From: an uncultured Blautia sp.
Lineage (GTDB): Bacteria > Bacillota > Clostridia > Lachnospirales > Lachnospiraceae
Assembly (NCBI GenBank): GCA_934364795.1
Contig: CAKRMK010000015.1
Span: 1-64,000 of the forward strand
DNA length: 64,000 nt
Reading direction: 5' to 3'
Below are positions 7,601-15,619 of the stretch, piece after piece. The notes beneath the pieces are model-generated. The model was not told where the DNA came from and searched no databases. It saw only the letters and a program-made list of their open reading frames with translations. The translations under genes and the position numbers were made by a program. Each line of letters opens with the position of its first letter. Position 1 is the first letter of the stretch.

Positions 7601-10206
7601 TTTGAGTCATACTCAATTTCATATTCAATGTTCTCTGTATCATCTCTGATAGTTTCTTCGCCATTTTCATAATGGAAAACTTTCAGTTCACAATCGTTGA
7701 AATCGAGAATTTTTCCAACCTGAACATTTTCCGGAACATTACCCAGGATTTTATCAAAACATTCCGATACATTTACCCAAATCGTTTCTTCTGCTGCAAC
7801 TCCCCAGTTTCCATCTCCATCTTTTACGGAGCCTTTTATACGGATTCCAGTTTCGCCACATTCAGACTTTGACTGTACTTTAACGATCCAGTTTCCGTCC
7901 TCTTGTTTGACAGGAGCAGCTTCTATCAGATTTTTATCATATGTGTAACCGCTGTCATCAGGATCTAATTCCAGCATAAAGTCTTTTACTTCTTCATTTC
8001 CACGGTCTTCCTCATTGTGCATCCACTCATGGTAAAGTTGTACCGCAACTTGCATTTCGCCGTCAGTGGACATGTTATTATTATCATCCGGGAAATTTAT
8101 TGTGAGATAATAACGGTCATCTGTTACCCAGATGTTTCCGGTAAATTCATGAGTCTCATTTTCTTCCAGTGCATCTGTATAAGTTAATGTGAGAACTGCA
8201 TGACCTGAACGCACAGCTCTTATATTCCAGCCATTTTCATCTGCATCTTCAATCTGGCAGACTGGTGTATCTCCTTCTTCATCCTCTGCATTTGCAACTT
8301 CTACATTTGTAATTTTATAATTTCCATTTTCCTGGTGTTCTGCGTCTTCTATCTGGCATTCACGGTATCGGTTGATCAATAACGTATTGTCCTGTACGAT
8401 AACATAATTTTCATATTCGCCCAGACTGTAATCATAGACAGCTGTTCTGGAATGTACACCTGCCTGTGTACGATATACCTCTATACCTTCCTCGCCCTCA
8501 CCTGCGCCGTAAATTACAAATGCTCTTACTTCAATCCAATAATTATCAGGATCTTCTACTGATCCTGAAAGCCACTGATATGCCTTTTCCAGTTTTTCCC
8601 CATTTATAATTGCTTTATTTGATTCTGCATCTGCTGATAGGAAATATATATCTGCATTTTTACTGCTATCAAATGGTACAAAAGTTTCATCTGGTTTTGC
8701 TCTGTAACCAGCTTCCCAGCGGATCTGTACATTTTTGTCGTTTAAATTCTCTGTATTCAGGGGAAGTTCATATTCGTTTTCATTATTGAAAACCTCAGTA
8801 TTGTATCCATCTTCGCCCCGCAGATTTTCAAACCATACAGAATAATCCAGGCCGTCAAACCAGTAATCTCGCCTGCCCACTTCCTCAAGAATATTTTCAT
8901 CATTAGGAGCATAGGCAACAACGGTTATCTGTGTCCCATCTGCGGCGATTCTGCGAAGTGACGGCAGCTTTGATTCTTCACTTTCACTGTTTTCTGTTGT
9001 TTCTTCTATTTGCCAGATGTTAGAATCCACATCTTCAACACGGTACTCTACATTTTCCAGTATCTCGGTTTTCTCGCCGTCTACCCGTTTTACCTGAAGA
9101 CCACTAAAATCTACATATTCACCAACTGACGGATTATCCAGATTTACCGGCAAAAGCACAGTATACGCACCGTATACACCAACCCACAGATTTTCTTCTA
9201 AAACAGGATTTTCCTCTCCCGGAAGCATTGCTTTGATACGAATTTCTGTTTCCCCATCATTTTCATATGACTGAATATTCAGATATTTACTTGTGCTATT
9301 ACCAGCATTGTTGATATCTACTTTAATAAGATTTTCATCATATTTATACTGGTTCTCATCCGGGTTGAATTCCAGGCTGAAATTCTGAATATAATCGTCC
9401 CCGGCATTTCCATCTGCATAATTCCACTCATGGTGAAGTTTTACTTCAACCGTCATCTCACTGTTTGTAAGCATGATCTGGCTTCCGTCCGGCCACTCTG
9501 TTTCCAGAGAATAAACATCACCGTTTACCCAGATATTAAATTCATGCTCCTGGGGATTTCCTTCATAATCATTGTAGGAAATTTTTACAATTGCATGGCC
9601 CATACGACGGGGCTGAATGTTCCAACCATTTTCATCCTCATATTCTATTTTGCAGACAGGTGTTTCATCCTCTTCATCCTCTGCATTATAGACCTCAAGA
9701 CCGGTAATTGGAATTAAAACCGTTTCTGATTCTCCATTATTTTCCATATAGTATTCAAAAGATTTATCTACCCATACATTATGGGAAATAAGAATTGCAC
9801 GGTCTGATGGATAACGATATTCTGTATAACTGTTGTTTTCCCCGTCTTCACCTGGCTCTTCTGTACTATCAGATGTACTGGCATCTCCATCATCAAACAG
9901 TTCTGCCGTATCGTCCGAAACGAATTCGTCTGATTCCTCTGCAAACCATTTTTCTTCTGAATTAACAGCTTCATTTTCTGCCGTAAATCCTTCAGAAGAA
10001 CCTACACTCTTCATACTGTTTGCTGCATCTGTATTTTCTGAAATATCACCGGTCTCTATGGCAGACATGAATCCTTCTTCCATCTGCACCGGCTCTCCTG
10101 TTTCTTCTACGCTTTGAGCCATTACTAAAGCGCCATTATTGCCAAAAACCATGGACAGTGCCAGTGTCCACGCCGCCAGGCTTTTCCATCTCTTTTTGTC
10201 TTTCAT
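4681..10206 (-). CDS. very large secreted protein with triplicated modules, Cys-motif repeats and Ig-like tail
   Basis: 1841 residues. An N-terminal signal peptide (Lys/Arg-rich start, hydrophobic AAWTLALSMVFG, cut near VMAQ) is followed by an acidic, Ser/Thr-rich spacer to about residue 125. Three diverged copies of a large module follow (about 128-530, 590-960 and 1010-1380); shared landmarks are TPVCxIE-ENGWN, IWV-D-Y and FENLRGED. From about 1395 to 1655 comes a run of short CxxC units (ATCTAAGSKTYVCKTCKET, then QECSMCHGERK) in tandem copies nearly identical at DNA level. The tail from about 1660 is Lys/Thr/Val-rich and ends in a Big_2-like Ig fold (SKNTKVATVSKTGVITAKKAGTAKI). There is no LPXTG motif or membrane anchor. 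It is probably a cell-surface or secreted adhesion or structural protein; function unknown. Confidence 0.88.
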   Translation of the reverse strand: MKDKKRWKSLAAWTLALSMVFGNNGALVMAQSVEETGEPVQMEEGFMSAIETGDISENTDAANSMKSVGSSEGFTAENEAVNSEEKWFAEESDEFVSDDTAELFDDGDASTSDSTEEPGEDGENNSYTEYRYPSDRAILISHNVWVDKSFEYYMENNGESETVLIPITGLEVYNAEDEEDETPVCKIEYEDENGWNIQPRRMGHAIVKISYNDYEGNPQEHEFNIWVNGDVYSLETEWPDGSQIMLTNSEMTVEVKLHHEWNYADGNAGDDYIQNFSLEFNPDENQYKYDENLIKVDINNAGNSTSKYLNIQSYENDGETEIRIKAMLPGEENPVLEENLWVGVYGAYTVLLPVNLDNPSVGEYVDFSGLQVKRVDGEKTEILENVEYRVEDVDSNIWQIEETTENSESEESKLPSLRRIAADGTQITVVAYAPNDENILEEVGRRDYWFDGLDYSVWFENLRGEDGYNTEVFNNENEYELPLNTENLNDKNVQIRWEAGYRAKPDETFVPFDSSKNADIYFLSADAESNKAIINGEKLEKAYQWLSGSVEDPDNYWIEVRAFVIYGAGEGEEGIEVYRTQAGVHSRTAVYDYSLGEYENYVIVQDNTLLINRYRECQIEDAEHQENGNYKITNVEVANAEDEEGDTPVCQIEDADENGWNIRAVRSGHAVLTLTYTDALEENETHEFTGNIWVTDDRYYLTINFPDDNNNMSTDGEMQVAVQLYHEWMHNEEDRGNEEVKDFMLELDPDDSGYTYDKNLIEAAPVKQEDGNWIVKVQSKSECGETGIRIKGSVKDGDGNWGVAAEETIWVNVSECFDKILGNVPENVQVGKILDFNDCELKVFHYENGEETIRDDTENIEYEIEYDSNMWKTLESEEGKLPVLQRIDANGTPLTVNAGIRNENGDLDVIVRRGYDFDYLDYNVWFENLRGEDFTYVFEDESYSLKLNTDALQDKAAKVRWEVGYRIDKEENSELITDSQDFEKFWTENEEDNSVLNISGEGLKKAEAALYGKLGDGMFHFEVNVYVLSQDDDIEVWRNGTGLDSRENVRDYHYPLLGLQLFPGEEYTMEKTFDCYVEDQENPWGDSKLLTVKNVSLETIDSENGEAPVTLREGENGWVFGTNCYGGAKVTVEFTDVDGETSNQYDFEVWVTDQIYYIGDISSPYEHNPSEIHFFNGEEQKIELKVFCQKLNEDGTYTTTEIPSGTYTVNVGDEENPGYDTNLLENVKVEGSSIIARANGEIKGADSIWVNISSNEMNENNEPEWGVDGRVYFAVTDGYYTISSQVEEDWDNFAVGKLLDFNTPAPTITITRLDENGKRVSEPAANVRCHLEYDTDFWNPTEETKDRPIPVLKRTGTDTTWAVLVAEAPFIDEKGNEIWQEVASHSYRFAPVKETFCEHQWKESERVDATCTKEGTITYICTKCEETKTEVIEKIAHTIVTVRDSEPTCGTAGKQHQECSMCHGERKELADLPATGNHSWEVSKTVAATCTAAGSKTYVCKTCKETKTEAIAKLAHKMVTVRDSEPTCGTAGKQHQECSMCHGERKELADLPATGKHSWEISKTVAATCTAAGSKTYVCKTCKETKTEGIAKLAHKMVTVRDSEPTCGTAGKQHQECSMCHGQRKNLADLPATGKHKYGAYVTVTEATALKKGKETRTCSVCGASQSRNIAKLNAFIKVSETSFPMKKGQSLELPVTLEKGDSIKSVTSKNTKKLTVSKYSGGIKLKVNKKAATGKVKVVVKTKGGASKTLTVTIQKRTVTATKITGIPKTLKLKVKKEVTLNPVVNPVSCATKVTYKSKNTKVATVSKTGVITAKKAGTAKIVVTCGKVSVECKVTVTKK
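5246..5955 (-). repeat. three tandem 237-bp repeats inside the large secreted protein gene
   Basis: The segment coding for the CxxC units repeats with a period of exactly 237 bases (79 codons), seen from identical out-of-frame translations ending at 5479, 5716 and 5953. Copies differ by few bases, so they are recent duplications or are kept alike by gene conversion. Each copy encodes two pairs of CxxC and a His-containing joint (KLAHKMVTV, ATGKHSWE). Confidence 0.85.
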
Positions 10207-10261
10207 TCACAGTCCTCCCTTTTTTTGTCAAAGTCATCAGGAACATTATTAAGATAAAATC

Positions 10262-10290
10262 AGTATAAAATACTGGATAGTTTTTGACAA
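10262..10290 (-). promoter_or_regulatory. sigma-A promoter of the large secreted protein gene
   Basis: TTGTCA (10285-10290) and TATACT (10262-10267) are 17 bases apart on the minus strand, 56 bases ahead of the start codon, which has GGGAGG 7 bases upstream. Confidence 0.75.
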
Positions 10291-10404
10291 TTCATTTTTC
10301 TAAATATTTCTTTTCATTTCTGCTTTATTTTGAATTTTCAGAAATTTTCACAATGTTTGAAAATAATTTTTGGTTGTTTTTACAGTCAAGAAAGACTTCT
10401 GTTT

Positions 10405-10583
10405 TGAAAATTCCAACGGAATTTTCCGCTATACAAGAAAGAATCCTGCAAAGCAGGATTCTCCGCCTGCGGCGGGTCGCCTCGAGCGACATCTACCTTT
10501 CCGCCGCAGTGCGATCCTGCCCGGTAGGGCTTTTTATGTACTAGGAGATTCCAACGGAATTTCCTAGTACATAAAAAAACAGT
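10405..10583. repeat. palindromic intergenic element with GC-rich hairpin cassette
   Basis: The palindrome core ATTCCAACGGAAT occurs twice (about 10411 and 10550). Between the copies is a GC-rich block made of several hairpins: GAATCCTGCAAAGCAGGATTC, CCGCCTGCGGCGG and GTCGCCTCGAGCGAC. The right-hand core lies inside a longer perfect inverted repeat, TTTTTATGTACTAGGA with its complement on the far side. No frame is believable here. It looks like a non-coding repeat of the REP/MITE kind, or a structured RNA. The flanks (10291-10404) are AT-rich and show nothing further. Confidence 0.6.
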
Positions 10584-10624
10584 ACCAGAATCTCATAAAT
10601 ATAGATGTTTCTGATACTGTTTTA
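10574..10624 (-). terminator. terminator downstream of the M20 peptidase gene
   Basis: Minus-strand AAAACAGTATCAGAA pairs (with one G-T pair) with TTCTGGTACTGTTTT and is followed by a T-run. The opposite strand also ends in T, so it may act in both directions. Confidence 0.75.
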
Positions 10625-10699
10625 ATTTCTTCCATAAATCTTAAAATATATTTACAGTTATTTTTTTAAGATATACGGCAAACGAATTTAAGTTTTTCT

Positions 10700-12040
10700 T
10701 TAATCTGTGTTTTTTTTATTTCCAAGCTGATATTTCCGGAATTCCTGATAACCAGCCAATGCCAGAATTAAAAGCAAATCCCTCTGTGGACCCTTCCAGG
10801 ATTCCACCTGCTCATACCACTCATGAACAGTATGCTCTCCACCACCTTTTCCGCCCCAGCCAATGGTAATTGCCGGAATTCCAAGACTGATGGGAATATT
10901 TGCATCTGTGCTGGCAGCTCCAATATACAGCGGCTCCATTCCGATTGCCCGGTCTGCGGCAGCTGCGGCCTGTACGATCTGGCAGTCCTGGCTTTGGATT
11001 CCTGCAGGTCGTTTGCCTTTTTGTTCTATTGTCGCATAGATACGTGGAGTCTCTGGATCTATGTTTCTTCCGGATGTTGCATTGGATGTTGTGTTGGATG
11101 TTACATTCACTACAGTCTCCTGCGTCTCATATCCCCACCGTGCATTTTCTTCCAGAACAGCTTCTTCTATAGCCTGATGAAATTTCGCAGACAGATCTGC
11201 CAGTGCTTTGGAATCTACAGAGCGCATGTCCACCAGCATAGAGGCTTCTGCTGCTATCACATTTACAGATGTTCCGCCATTTACCACACCCACACTGAAG
11301 GTAGCTTTCGGATTCGCAGGAACCTGGAAATCACTGATTTTTGCAATTGCTCTTCCCATTGCATGAACAGGATTGGGAATTCCAAATCCGGTGTAGCTGT
11401 GTCCACCAAGCCCGTGGAAGGTTACCTGGTAACGCTGGCTTCCAACTGCCTGATAAATAATTCCGGCAGTGTTTTTATCATCAATGGAGACAAAACCGTC
11501 ATAGTGATCTTTCCATGGATACTGTTTGGAAAAATCAGAAACATGTGCTCCACCGGTTCTGAATACATGCTTTGTTCCCCGCAAATCCCCCAGTCCTTCT
11601 TCGCATACATTGGCACAGAAAACAATATCTCCTTCTGCATGGAGCCCGGCTGCATTCATGGCGCGGGCAATACTGAGAAGCTCTGCCACTGCTCTGGTAT
11701 CATCACCAATTCCCGGACAGCTGTATTTATTTTCCTCTTTTTTCACTGTAAGGTCTGTATCCATGGGAAAAACGGTGTCGGTATGCCCTGCCAGGATGAT
11801 CCGTGGGCCATTTCCTGTTCCCTTTAAAATGCCCAGCACATTTCCAACTTCGTCTATGTGCACATCTTCAAGCCCGGCCTCTTTCATTTTCTGAAAAACA
11901 TACTCTGCCTTTTTTTCTTCCTGATAAGAGGGCGCCGGAATCTGGCACATTTCCAGAGTTTCACCAAAGGTTCTCTCGTCATCTTCCTGCAAAAATGCCA
12001 GGGCTTTCTGAACTGCTTTAAATTTCATTAACTCAACCAT
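10700..12040 (-). CDS. M20-family metallopeptidase (peptidase T / dipeptidase-like)
   Basis: A cytoplasmic zinc-dependent exopeptidase or amidohydrolase. Visible motifs are IILAGHTDTVFP (first zinc His and catalytic Asp, about residue 83), GIGDDTRAVAELL (bridging Asp) and ANVCEEGLGDLRGT (catalytic Glu plus metal Glu), then a dimerisation domain, and AITIGWGGKGGGEHTVHEWY with the last His. At 446 residues it has the family length. There is no signal peptide. The exact substrate cannot be told. The start at 12040 has GGTGGAG 7 bases upstream. A short Thr-Ser-Asn repeat (VTSNTTSNATSGRN, near residue 315) comes from a tandem 12-bp DNA repeat and looks like recent slippage. Confidence 0.85.
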   Translation of the reverse strand: MVELMKFKAVQKALAFLQEDDERTFGETLEMCQIPAPSYQEEKKAEYVFQKMKEAGLEDVHIDEVGNVLGILKGTGNGPRIILAGHTDTVFPMDTDLTVKKEENKYSCPGIGDDTRAVAELLSIARAMNAAGLHAEGDIVFCANVCEEGLGDLRGTKHVFRTGGAHVSDFSKQYPWKDHYDGFVSIDDKNTAGIIYQAVGSQRYQVTFHGLGGHSYTGFGIPNPVHAMGRAIAKISDFQVPANPKATFSVGVVNGGTSVNVIAAEASMLVDMRSVDSKALADLSAKFHQAIEEAVLEENARWGYETQETVVNVTSNTTSNATSGRNIDPETPRIYATIEQKGKRPAGIQSQDCQIVQAAAAADRAIGMEPLYIGAASTDANIPISLGIPAITIGWGGKGGGEHTVHEWYEQVESWKGPQRDLLLILALAGYQEFRKYQLGNKKNTD

Positions 12041-12055
12041 AATAACTCTCCACCT

Positions 12056-12230
12056 AAATACGCTCCAGAGCGTATTTAAAAAAGGCTTTCCGCGAGATGT
12101 GCGTCACAATTTGTGGGAGATTTTGCCCGGATGAGGGCGCCGTAGCGGGCTACGGCAACTGAATTCGGGCGAAATATACCGCAAAGTGGGGCGTGCAGAT
12201 TGCGGGAATGCTTTTTCAAATACGCTCTAG
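12056..12230. repeat. full-length hairpin repeat element (MITE-like)
   Basis: About 160 bases with imperfect terminal inverted repeats: left end CCAGAGCGTATTTAAAAAAG, right end (complement) CTAGAGCGTATTTGAAAAAG. Inside, TTTTGCCCG pairs with CGGGCGAAA, and the apex GCCGTAGCGGGCTACGGC is itself a hairpin, so the whole can fold as one long hairpin. Left of it AAATACGCTCCAGAGCGTATTT is palindromic, as if two ends abut. Other copies: 24601-24742 (diverged), 27377-27428 (right end), 59522-59577 (left end). The last codons of dusB lie inside the right end. Confidence 0.8.
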
Positions 12231-13241
12231 CAACTGCACAAGCTCCTCATAACTGCTGATATTATTAGACTCCCTGCGAAGCCCTGCACTGTGAGGCATT
12301 CCAGCTGTATACCAAGCCACATGTTTCCGCATTTCCCGGATTCCGATAAATTCACCTTTCAACTCAATCTGGGCTCTGGCATGCTTCAGGATCATTTCCC
12401 GGATTTCTGGTACAGTTGGCCTTGGAAGTTCCTCACCTGTGGCAAAATAATGGTTCATTTCCCGGAAAATCCAGGGATTTCCCTCAACAGCACGACCGAT
12501 CATGACTGCATCACAGCCAGTCAGCCGGAACATTGCTTCTGCTTTTTTCGGAGAGTCTACATCACCATTTCCAATTACCGGAATAGATACTGCCTCTTTG
12601 ATCCGCGCAATGGTTTCCCAGTCAGCTGTTCCGGAATAATACTGCTGCCTGGTTCTTCCGTGGACCGCAATTGCCGCTGCCCCTGCATCTTCAACCCGTC
12701 TGGCAATTTCCACAATATCCACAGGCTCATTTTCAAAGCCAATACGGACTTTTACTGTAAGAGGCTTGCTGATCGCGGAGGATATGCTTTTTACAATCTC
12801 CACGATCAGATCGGGATTTTTCAGAAGTGCAGATCCCTCCCCGTTGTTTACCACCTTTGGAACCGGACAGCCCATATTAATGTCCAGAATGTCAAATGGT
12901 TCTTCCTCTATTTCTCTTGCCACTTCTGCCATCAGCTGGGGTTCGCTGCCAAAAAGCTGAAGGGAAATAGGGTGTTCCACAGGATCAATTTTCATTAATT
13001 CGCGGGTATTTTTATTCTTATAAGAAATAGCCTTTGCACTGACCATTTCCATGCAAAGAAGCCCTGCTCCCTGCTCTTTACAAAGTCTGCGAAAAGCAAG
13101 GTCTGTTACCCCTGCCATCGGCGCAAGAACGAACCGGTTTGGAATCTCTACATTTCCGATTTTCCAGCTCTTTTTGGCCAGTACATTTCCGTCAGCAAAT
13201 ATCATGCCACTATTACTGCTCTCTTTTCTATCACTGCACAT
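12216..13241 (-). CDS. dusB: tRNA-dihydrouridine synthase (DusB type)
   Basis: An FMN-dependent enzyme that reduces uridines in the tRNA D-loop. The TIM barrel shows FVLAPMAGVTDLAFR at the start, LDINMGCPVPKV with the catalytic Cys, KPLTVKVRIG, AIAVHGRTRQQYYSG, IPVIGNGDV and DAVMIGRAVEGNPWIF, all typical. I start it at 13241 (MCSDRK), 4 bases after the upstream stop; the longer frame to 13292 would overlap that gene. The C-terminus (LLERI and stop) is written by the right end of the hairpin repeat, so the original end may differ. Confidence 0.92.
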   Translation of the reverse strand: MCSDRKESSNSGMIFADGNVLAKKSWKIGNVEIPNRFVLAPMAGVTDLAFRRLCKEQGAGLLCMEMVSAKAISYKNKNTRELMKIDPVEHPISLQLFGSEPQLMAEVAREIEEEPFDILDINMGCPVPKVVNNGEGSALLKNPDLIVEIVKSISSAISKPLTVKVRIGFENEPVDIVEIARRVEDAGAAAIAVHGRTRQQYYSGTADWETIARIKEAVSIPVIGNGDVDSPKKAEAMFRLTGCDAVMIGRAVEGNPWIFREMNHYFATGEELPRPTVPEIREMILKHARAQIELKGEFIGIREMRKHVAWYTAGMPHSAGLRRESNNISSYEELVQLLERI

Positions 13242-13245
13242 ATTT

Positions 13246-13593
13246 TTATTCCTGATTACCGGTTTCCACATCTTCCCCAAGGAAAAACACACGGTAATAC
13301 ATTTCCAGGGATTCCAGCAGTTCCTCTTTTTCCTGACGAAGCTGTTTAATTTTTAACGCACCGCCAATATCATCGTAAAATCCATCAGCCTCTGCTGCTT
13401 CTGTTTTAAACTGGAGATTTCCGTGATCATCAAACTCCAATGTAAAAATTCCGCCAATTTCTTCTGTATAAAGAACGCACATAATCTGAAGTTCTTTTTT
13501 TACATGATCTGGCAGAGAATCAAAATCCTTGTTAAAATAATATTTCTGCTCATAGGCGCTTGCGCCGCAAAGTACTACATTATCCTGATACAA
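13246..13593 (-). CDS. small conserved Lachnospiraceae protein (probably DUF6145)
   Basis: 115 residues: VVLCGASAYEQKYYFNKDF, then LPDHVKKELQIMCVLYTEEI, GGIFTLEFDDHGNL and a helical end LRQEKEELLESLEMYYRVFF. I recognise the pattern as a family of unknown function conserved in Lachnospiraceae (DUF6145, from memory). There is no signal peptide or membrane segment. It sits between birA and dusB and is 4 bases from dusB, so it is probably in one operon. The function is unknown. The start has GGTGG about 10 bases upstream. Confidence 0.75.
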   Translation of the reverse strand: MYQDNVVLCGASAYEQKYYFNKDFDSLPDHVKKELQIMCVLYTEEIGGIFTLEFDDHGNLQFKTEAAEADGFYDDIGGALKIKQLRQEKEELLESLEMYYRVFFLGEDVETGNQE

Positions 13594-13665
13594 GTAAGTA
13601 CCACCTTTCTTATTATTCCTGTCTTCTGTAATATCAGGGGCAAAATACCTTTCACCCCTGATTTT

Positions 13666-14502
13666 CTATACATAACTGTACAGCCCGCGCACTGAAACTT
13701 CTCCTGCGCTGACTTCCACAACAGTTCCATCCTGCTTCTCAACCAGCAGCTCTCCGCCATTTGTAATGCCTCTGGCAATTCCCTCATAGGGCTCTTTTGC
13801 CAGCACACGGACAGGCTGGTCATAATTGGCAAGAATGCTTTCATATTCTTCTTTCAGGCAGCTTAAGTCACAGGTTTTTATAAATTCCTCATAATATTTC
13901 TCAAAGGCCTCCATCACAAGTCCGGGAACCTGGCTTCTGTCAAATTCCCTGCCGCCTTCCAGATAAAGTGAGGTTGCCTTATCTGCCATTTCCTCCGGGA
14001 ATTCTCTGATATTTACATTAATTCCCACTCCGATAACAGCATAATCGATTTTTCCATCAAGAACTCCCATTTCCGTAAGGATTCCACATATTTTTTTGTG
14101 TGAAACCACCACATCATTAGGCCATTTGATGCTTACGTCAAAGCCCAGATCTTTTACTGCTTTTGCCACTGCCATACCCATTACCAGAGTCAGCATAGGT
14201 GCAAACTGAGGCTCAAATTTTGGACGTAGAAGAATGCTCATCATAACAGAAGTTCCTTCCGGTACCTCCCAGGAACGTCCCAGACGTCCCCGTCCCGCAG
14301 ACTGATATTCTGCCAGGGCAAGTGTTCCCTCCGGTGCTCCTTCTTTTGCCAGACGCTTTATCCACAGATTGGTAGAATCCATTTCTCTTGCAAAATGGAC
14401 GGTTTTGCCCGCCCATTTTGTGTGTATCTGATCTGCAATTGTAGTTTCGTTATAAGCATCCTTTTTTAAAACTTCTTCATTTGTTTTCTTTTCGGAAGTC
14501 AT
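13666..14502 (-). CDS. birA: biotin--[acetyl-CoA-carboxylase] ligase without DNA-binding domain
   Basis: It activates biotin with ATP and attaches it to the carrier lysine of biotin enzymes. The biotin/ATP site QSAGRGRLGRSW (about residues 67-78), SIKWPNDVVV with the key Lys, KKICGILTEM and VIGVGINVN are all present, then an SH3-like C-terminal domain (GITNGGELLVEKQDG). At 278 residues there is room for only about 30 residues before the catalytic domain, so the winged-helix repressor domain is absent: a group I, non-regulatory ligase. Confidence 0.93.
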   Translation of the reverse strand: MTSEKKTNEEVLKKDAYNETTIADQIHTKWAGKTVHFAREMDSTNLWIKRLAKEGAPEGTLALAEYQSAGRGRLGRSWEVPEGTSVMMSILLRPKFEPQFAPMLTLVMGMAVAKAVKDLGFDVSIKWPNDVVVSHKKICGILTEMGVLDGKIDYAVIGVGINVNIREFPEEMADKATSLYLEGGREFDRSQVPGLVMEAFEKYYEEFIKTCDLSCLKEEYESILANYDQPVRVLAKEPYEGIARGITNGGELLVEKQDGTVVEVSAGEVSVRGLYSYV

Positions 14503-14527
14503 TTTCTTAGATACCCTTTCCTGTTAG

Positions 14528-14556
14528 CTAGAACGTCTTTGAAAAAGGATCTAGCG
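14528..14556. repeat. short hairpin resembling one end of the dispersed repeat
   Basis: CTAGAACGTCTTTGAAAAAG matches the inverted-repeat end of the element at 12056-12230 with few changes, and it closes as a small hairpin (GCTAGA to TCTAGC). It lies between argF and birA and could be a solo relic end or act as a weak processing or pause hairpin. Confidence 0.4.
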
Positions 14557-14557
14557 C

Positions 14558-15559
14558 TTATTTTTTCTCCGGCTCACCAAGAGTTGCAACCATAACAGCC
14601 TTGATTGTATGCATACGGTTCTCTGCCTCATCAAATACCTTTGATGCAGGAGACTCAAATACTTCATCTGTAACTTCCATATCTGTCAGGTTGAAACGCT
14701 CGCCCATTTCCTTGCCGATCTTTGTCTTAAGGTCGTGGAATGCAGGCAGGCAGTGAAGGAAAATTGCTTTCTCCCCTGCGTTTTTCATAACTGCAGAAGT
14801 TACCTTATATGGTGTAAGATCATGGATTCTCTCTTCCCATACGGCATCTGGCTCACCCATAGATACCCATACATCTGTGTAAATAACATCTGCATCCTTA
14901 GTTCCAGCTTCTACATCCTCTGTAAGAGTGATAGTAGCACCGGACTGTGCTGCATATTCTTTACACTGTGCAACAAGCTCATCGTTCGGGAAATATTTGC
15001 TGCTGGTGCATGCTACAAAGTGCATTCCAAGCTTGGAGCATGCTACCATCAGGGAGTTACCCATGTTATAACGGGCATCACCCATGTATACCAGCTTGAT
15101 TCCTTTCAGATGTCCGAAATGCTCACGGATAGTCAGCATATCTGCCAGCATCTGTGTAGGATGGTACTCATTTGTCAGACCATTCCAAACCGGAACACCT
15201 GCATATTTGGCAAGTTCTTCTACAACTTCCTGTCCAAATCCACGGTATTCAATACCATCATACATTCTTCCAAGAACTCTTGCTGTATCTGCAATGCTCT
15301 CTTTCTTGCCGATCTGGGAACCCGTTGGATCCAGGTAAGTGCTTCCCATTCCAAGGTCATGTGCTGCTACTTCGAAAGAACAACGTGTTCTTGTGCTGGT
15401 TTTTTCAAAAATCAGGGCAATGTTTTTGCCTTTGTAATATTCTGTCAGCTCACCAGCTTTTTTCTTTGCCTTTAAATCAGCGGATAAATCAAGAAGATAC
15501 AGAATTTCCTCTGGTGTAAAGTCTTTCAGTGTCAAAAAATTTCTGCCTTTTAAATTCAT
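14558..15559 (-). CDS. argF: ornithine carbamoyltransferase
   Basis: It transfers a carbamoyl group to ornithine, giving citrulline, in arginine synthesis (or works in reverse in arginine breakdown). The carbamoyl-phosphate loop [15 protein letters not shown] (about residues 52-66), [13 protein letters not shown], the SMG loop ([10 protein letters not shown]) and [11 protein letters not shown] are all intact. 333 residues is normal. No arc genes are nearby, which fits the biosynthetic role but does not prove it. The start at 15559 has AGAGGAG about 8 bases upstream. Confidence 0.95.
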   Translation of the reverse strand: MNLKGRNFLTLKDFTPEEILYLLDLSADLKAKKKAGELTEYYKGKNIALIFEKTSTRTRCSFEVAAHDLGMGSTYLDPTGSQIGKKESIADTARVLGRMYDGIEYRGFGQEVVEELAKYAGVPVWNGLTNEYHPTQMLADMLTIREHFGHLKGIKLVYMGDARYNMGNSLMVACSKLGMHFVACTSSKYFPNDELVAQCKEYAAQSGATITLTEDVEAGTKDADVIYTDVWVSMGEPDAVWEERIHDLTPYKVTSAVMKNAGEKAIFLHCLPAFHDLKTKIGKEMGERFNLTDMEVTDEVFESPASKVFDEAENRMHTIKAVMVATLGEPEKK

Positions 15560-15619
15560 AATAATTCTCCTCTATCTTCCAATTTTGCTTTTATAACAAG
15601 AACGAATCCTGCCCGCAGA

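Noticed and set aside
12056..12230. Riboswitch or leader RNA of the M20 peptidase gene
   Set aside because: The same structure recurs elsewhere in both orientations and as half copies, which fits a dispersed element better than a gene-specific leader.
13633..13662. Terminator between birA and the DUF6145-like gene
   Set aside because: ATCAGGGG/CCCCTGAT forms a stem but the minus strand has no T-run after it, and the plus strand carries no gene to end.
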